A DNA stretch of 64,000 nt from Hippophae tibetana. Taxonomy: Eukaryota > Streptophyta > Magnoliopsida > Rosales > Elaeagnaceae. The DNA is taken from the NCBI GenBank assembly GCA_037013495.1, contig CM072811.1, positions 52,113,452 through 52,177,451 on the forward strand. The letters are read 5' to 3'. The notes under the pieces were generated by a model. It was not told where the DNA came from. It was given only the letters and a program-made list of their open reading frames with translations, and made no database searches. A program made the position numbers and the translations under genes. Position 1 is the first letter of the stretch, and the number at the start of each line of letters is the position of its first letter. Below are positions 63,360 through 64,000 of this stretch, in pieces.

Positions 63360-64000
63360 GATAGTATAAGTTATATAATTATTTAATTTAGATAATTTAG
63401 TCATGTAATTATTGAATTACATATTATAGATCTCTTAATTTTTAAAATTAAATACTTTAATTTTATAATTTTTAAATTTTATACTTATAATACCGTTATT
63501 TATGGAAATTAGGCAATACAAATCTTCATTTTTTTATATTTTAAATGAACTAAAAATATTTATTTTAATAAATTATATGTCTAAAAAGACTTTTTCTCAT
63601 GGTAATAGGATTAGTAGTACCAAACTTATAAATTCAAGAACTAAGGTACTCATTTTTCAAAAATTATAGAACTTTTAATGTCTAATTTAATAATTACGAG
63701 ATTAATATACCCGTTTGTTAATAATAATATAACATCCAAAACCTTTATATATATATATATATAAACATATATATTATTAATTCATTTATATATGTAATAT
63801 ACATATAGAAAACATATAAATATGCAAATACTATAAATTATATAAGATAATATGTTATCTATATTGGCCAAGCAGAATGACAAAATGGGACATGAATTTA
63901 TTATTTTAAAAATTTATTCTTAATAATATTATAAATATAGAACTTTTTGTTTTTGTTTATTAGACTAGCATATTATTTATTTAATTTTATAATTAAAAAA
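63360..64000. other. AT-rich end of window
   Basis: A (TA)n-type run near 63746-63765 and AT-rich DNA. Nothing else could be identified. Confidence 0.45.

Overview
This is nuclear DNA from a flowering plant, most likely a eudicot. The genes have short exons, AT-rich introns with GT..AG borders, and plant-type proteins (B-type histone acetyltransferase, RPL31, RPS30, VPS32/SNF7, an RR-type CCCH zinc finger protein). The intergenic DNA is extremely AT-rich and full of MITEs, CACTA derivatives and Ty1/copia and Ty3/gypsy remnants. There are no bacterial-style operons, and the species cannot be named from the sequence.

Layout. (1) 1-14 kb is a compact cluster of four housekeeping genes, all on the + strand: HAG2/HAT1 (lacking only its first few codons), RPL31, RPS30 and VPS32/SNF7. 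Exons were assigned by splice borders and reading frame. RPL31 and VPS32 have leader introns, and RPS30 and VPS32 carry telo-box-like motifs typical of growth-linked plant promoters. The RPL31 leader intron holds a perfect 32-bp-arm hairpin. (2) 14-36 kb is gene-poor. It holds a PIF/Harbinger-like MITE with a telomere-like core (21.8-23.0 kb), a non-autonomous CACTA element packed with ACCGAC motifs (24.0-25.0 kb), a fossil SIRE-type copia gag region with a probable gypsy-like LTR inserted in it (28.9-33.1 kb), and members of several unclassified repeat families. (3) 36.2-37.3 kb carries one intronless gene on the - strand, a TZF2/TZF3-like tandem CCCH zinc finger protein, with two inverted MITE-like repeats in its upstream DNA. 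(4) 37.5-64 kb contains no recognisable gene. It holds one arm of a dispersed inverted repeat pair (partner at 27.7-28.5 kb), a near-identical 122-bp tandem duplication, an orphan promoter-like island at 47.1-47.3 kb, a decayed Tat-like Ty3/gypsy element whose 5' LTR was copied by a ~1.45-kb tandem duplication, and a second short Tat-like LTR element with no visible coding capacity but with a GC-rich 60-bp minisatellite.

The host genes do not form one pathway. They cover chromatin assembly (HAG2), translation (RPL31, RPS30), endosomal membrane scission (VPS32) and mRNA turnover/stress signalling (TZF). The most unusual material lies in the repeats: three elements that have captured or grown tandem arrays (telomere-like, ACCGAC-palindromic, and GC-rich 60-bp), and a layered LTR-element duplication. 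Repeat boundaries in AT-rich DNA were set by eye and should be read as approximate unless a target-site duplication or TG..CA end is quoted.
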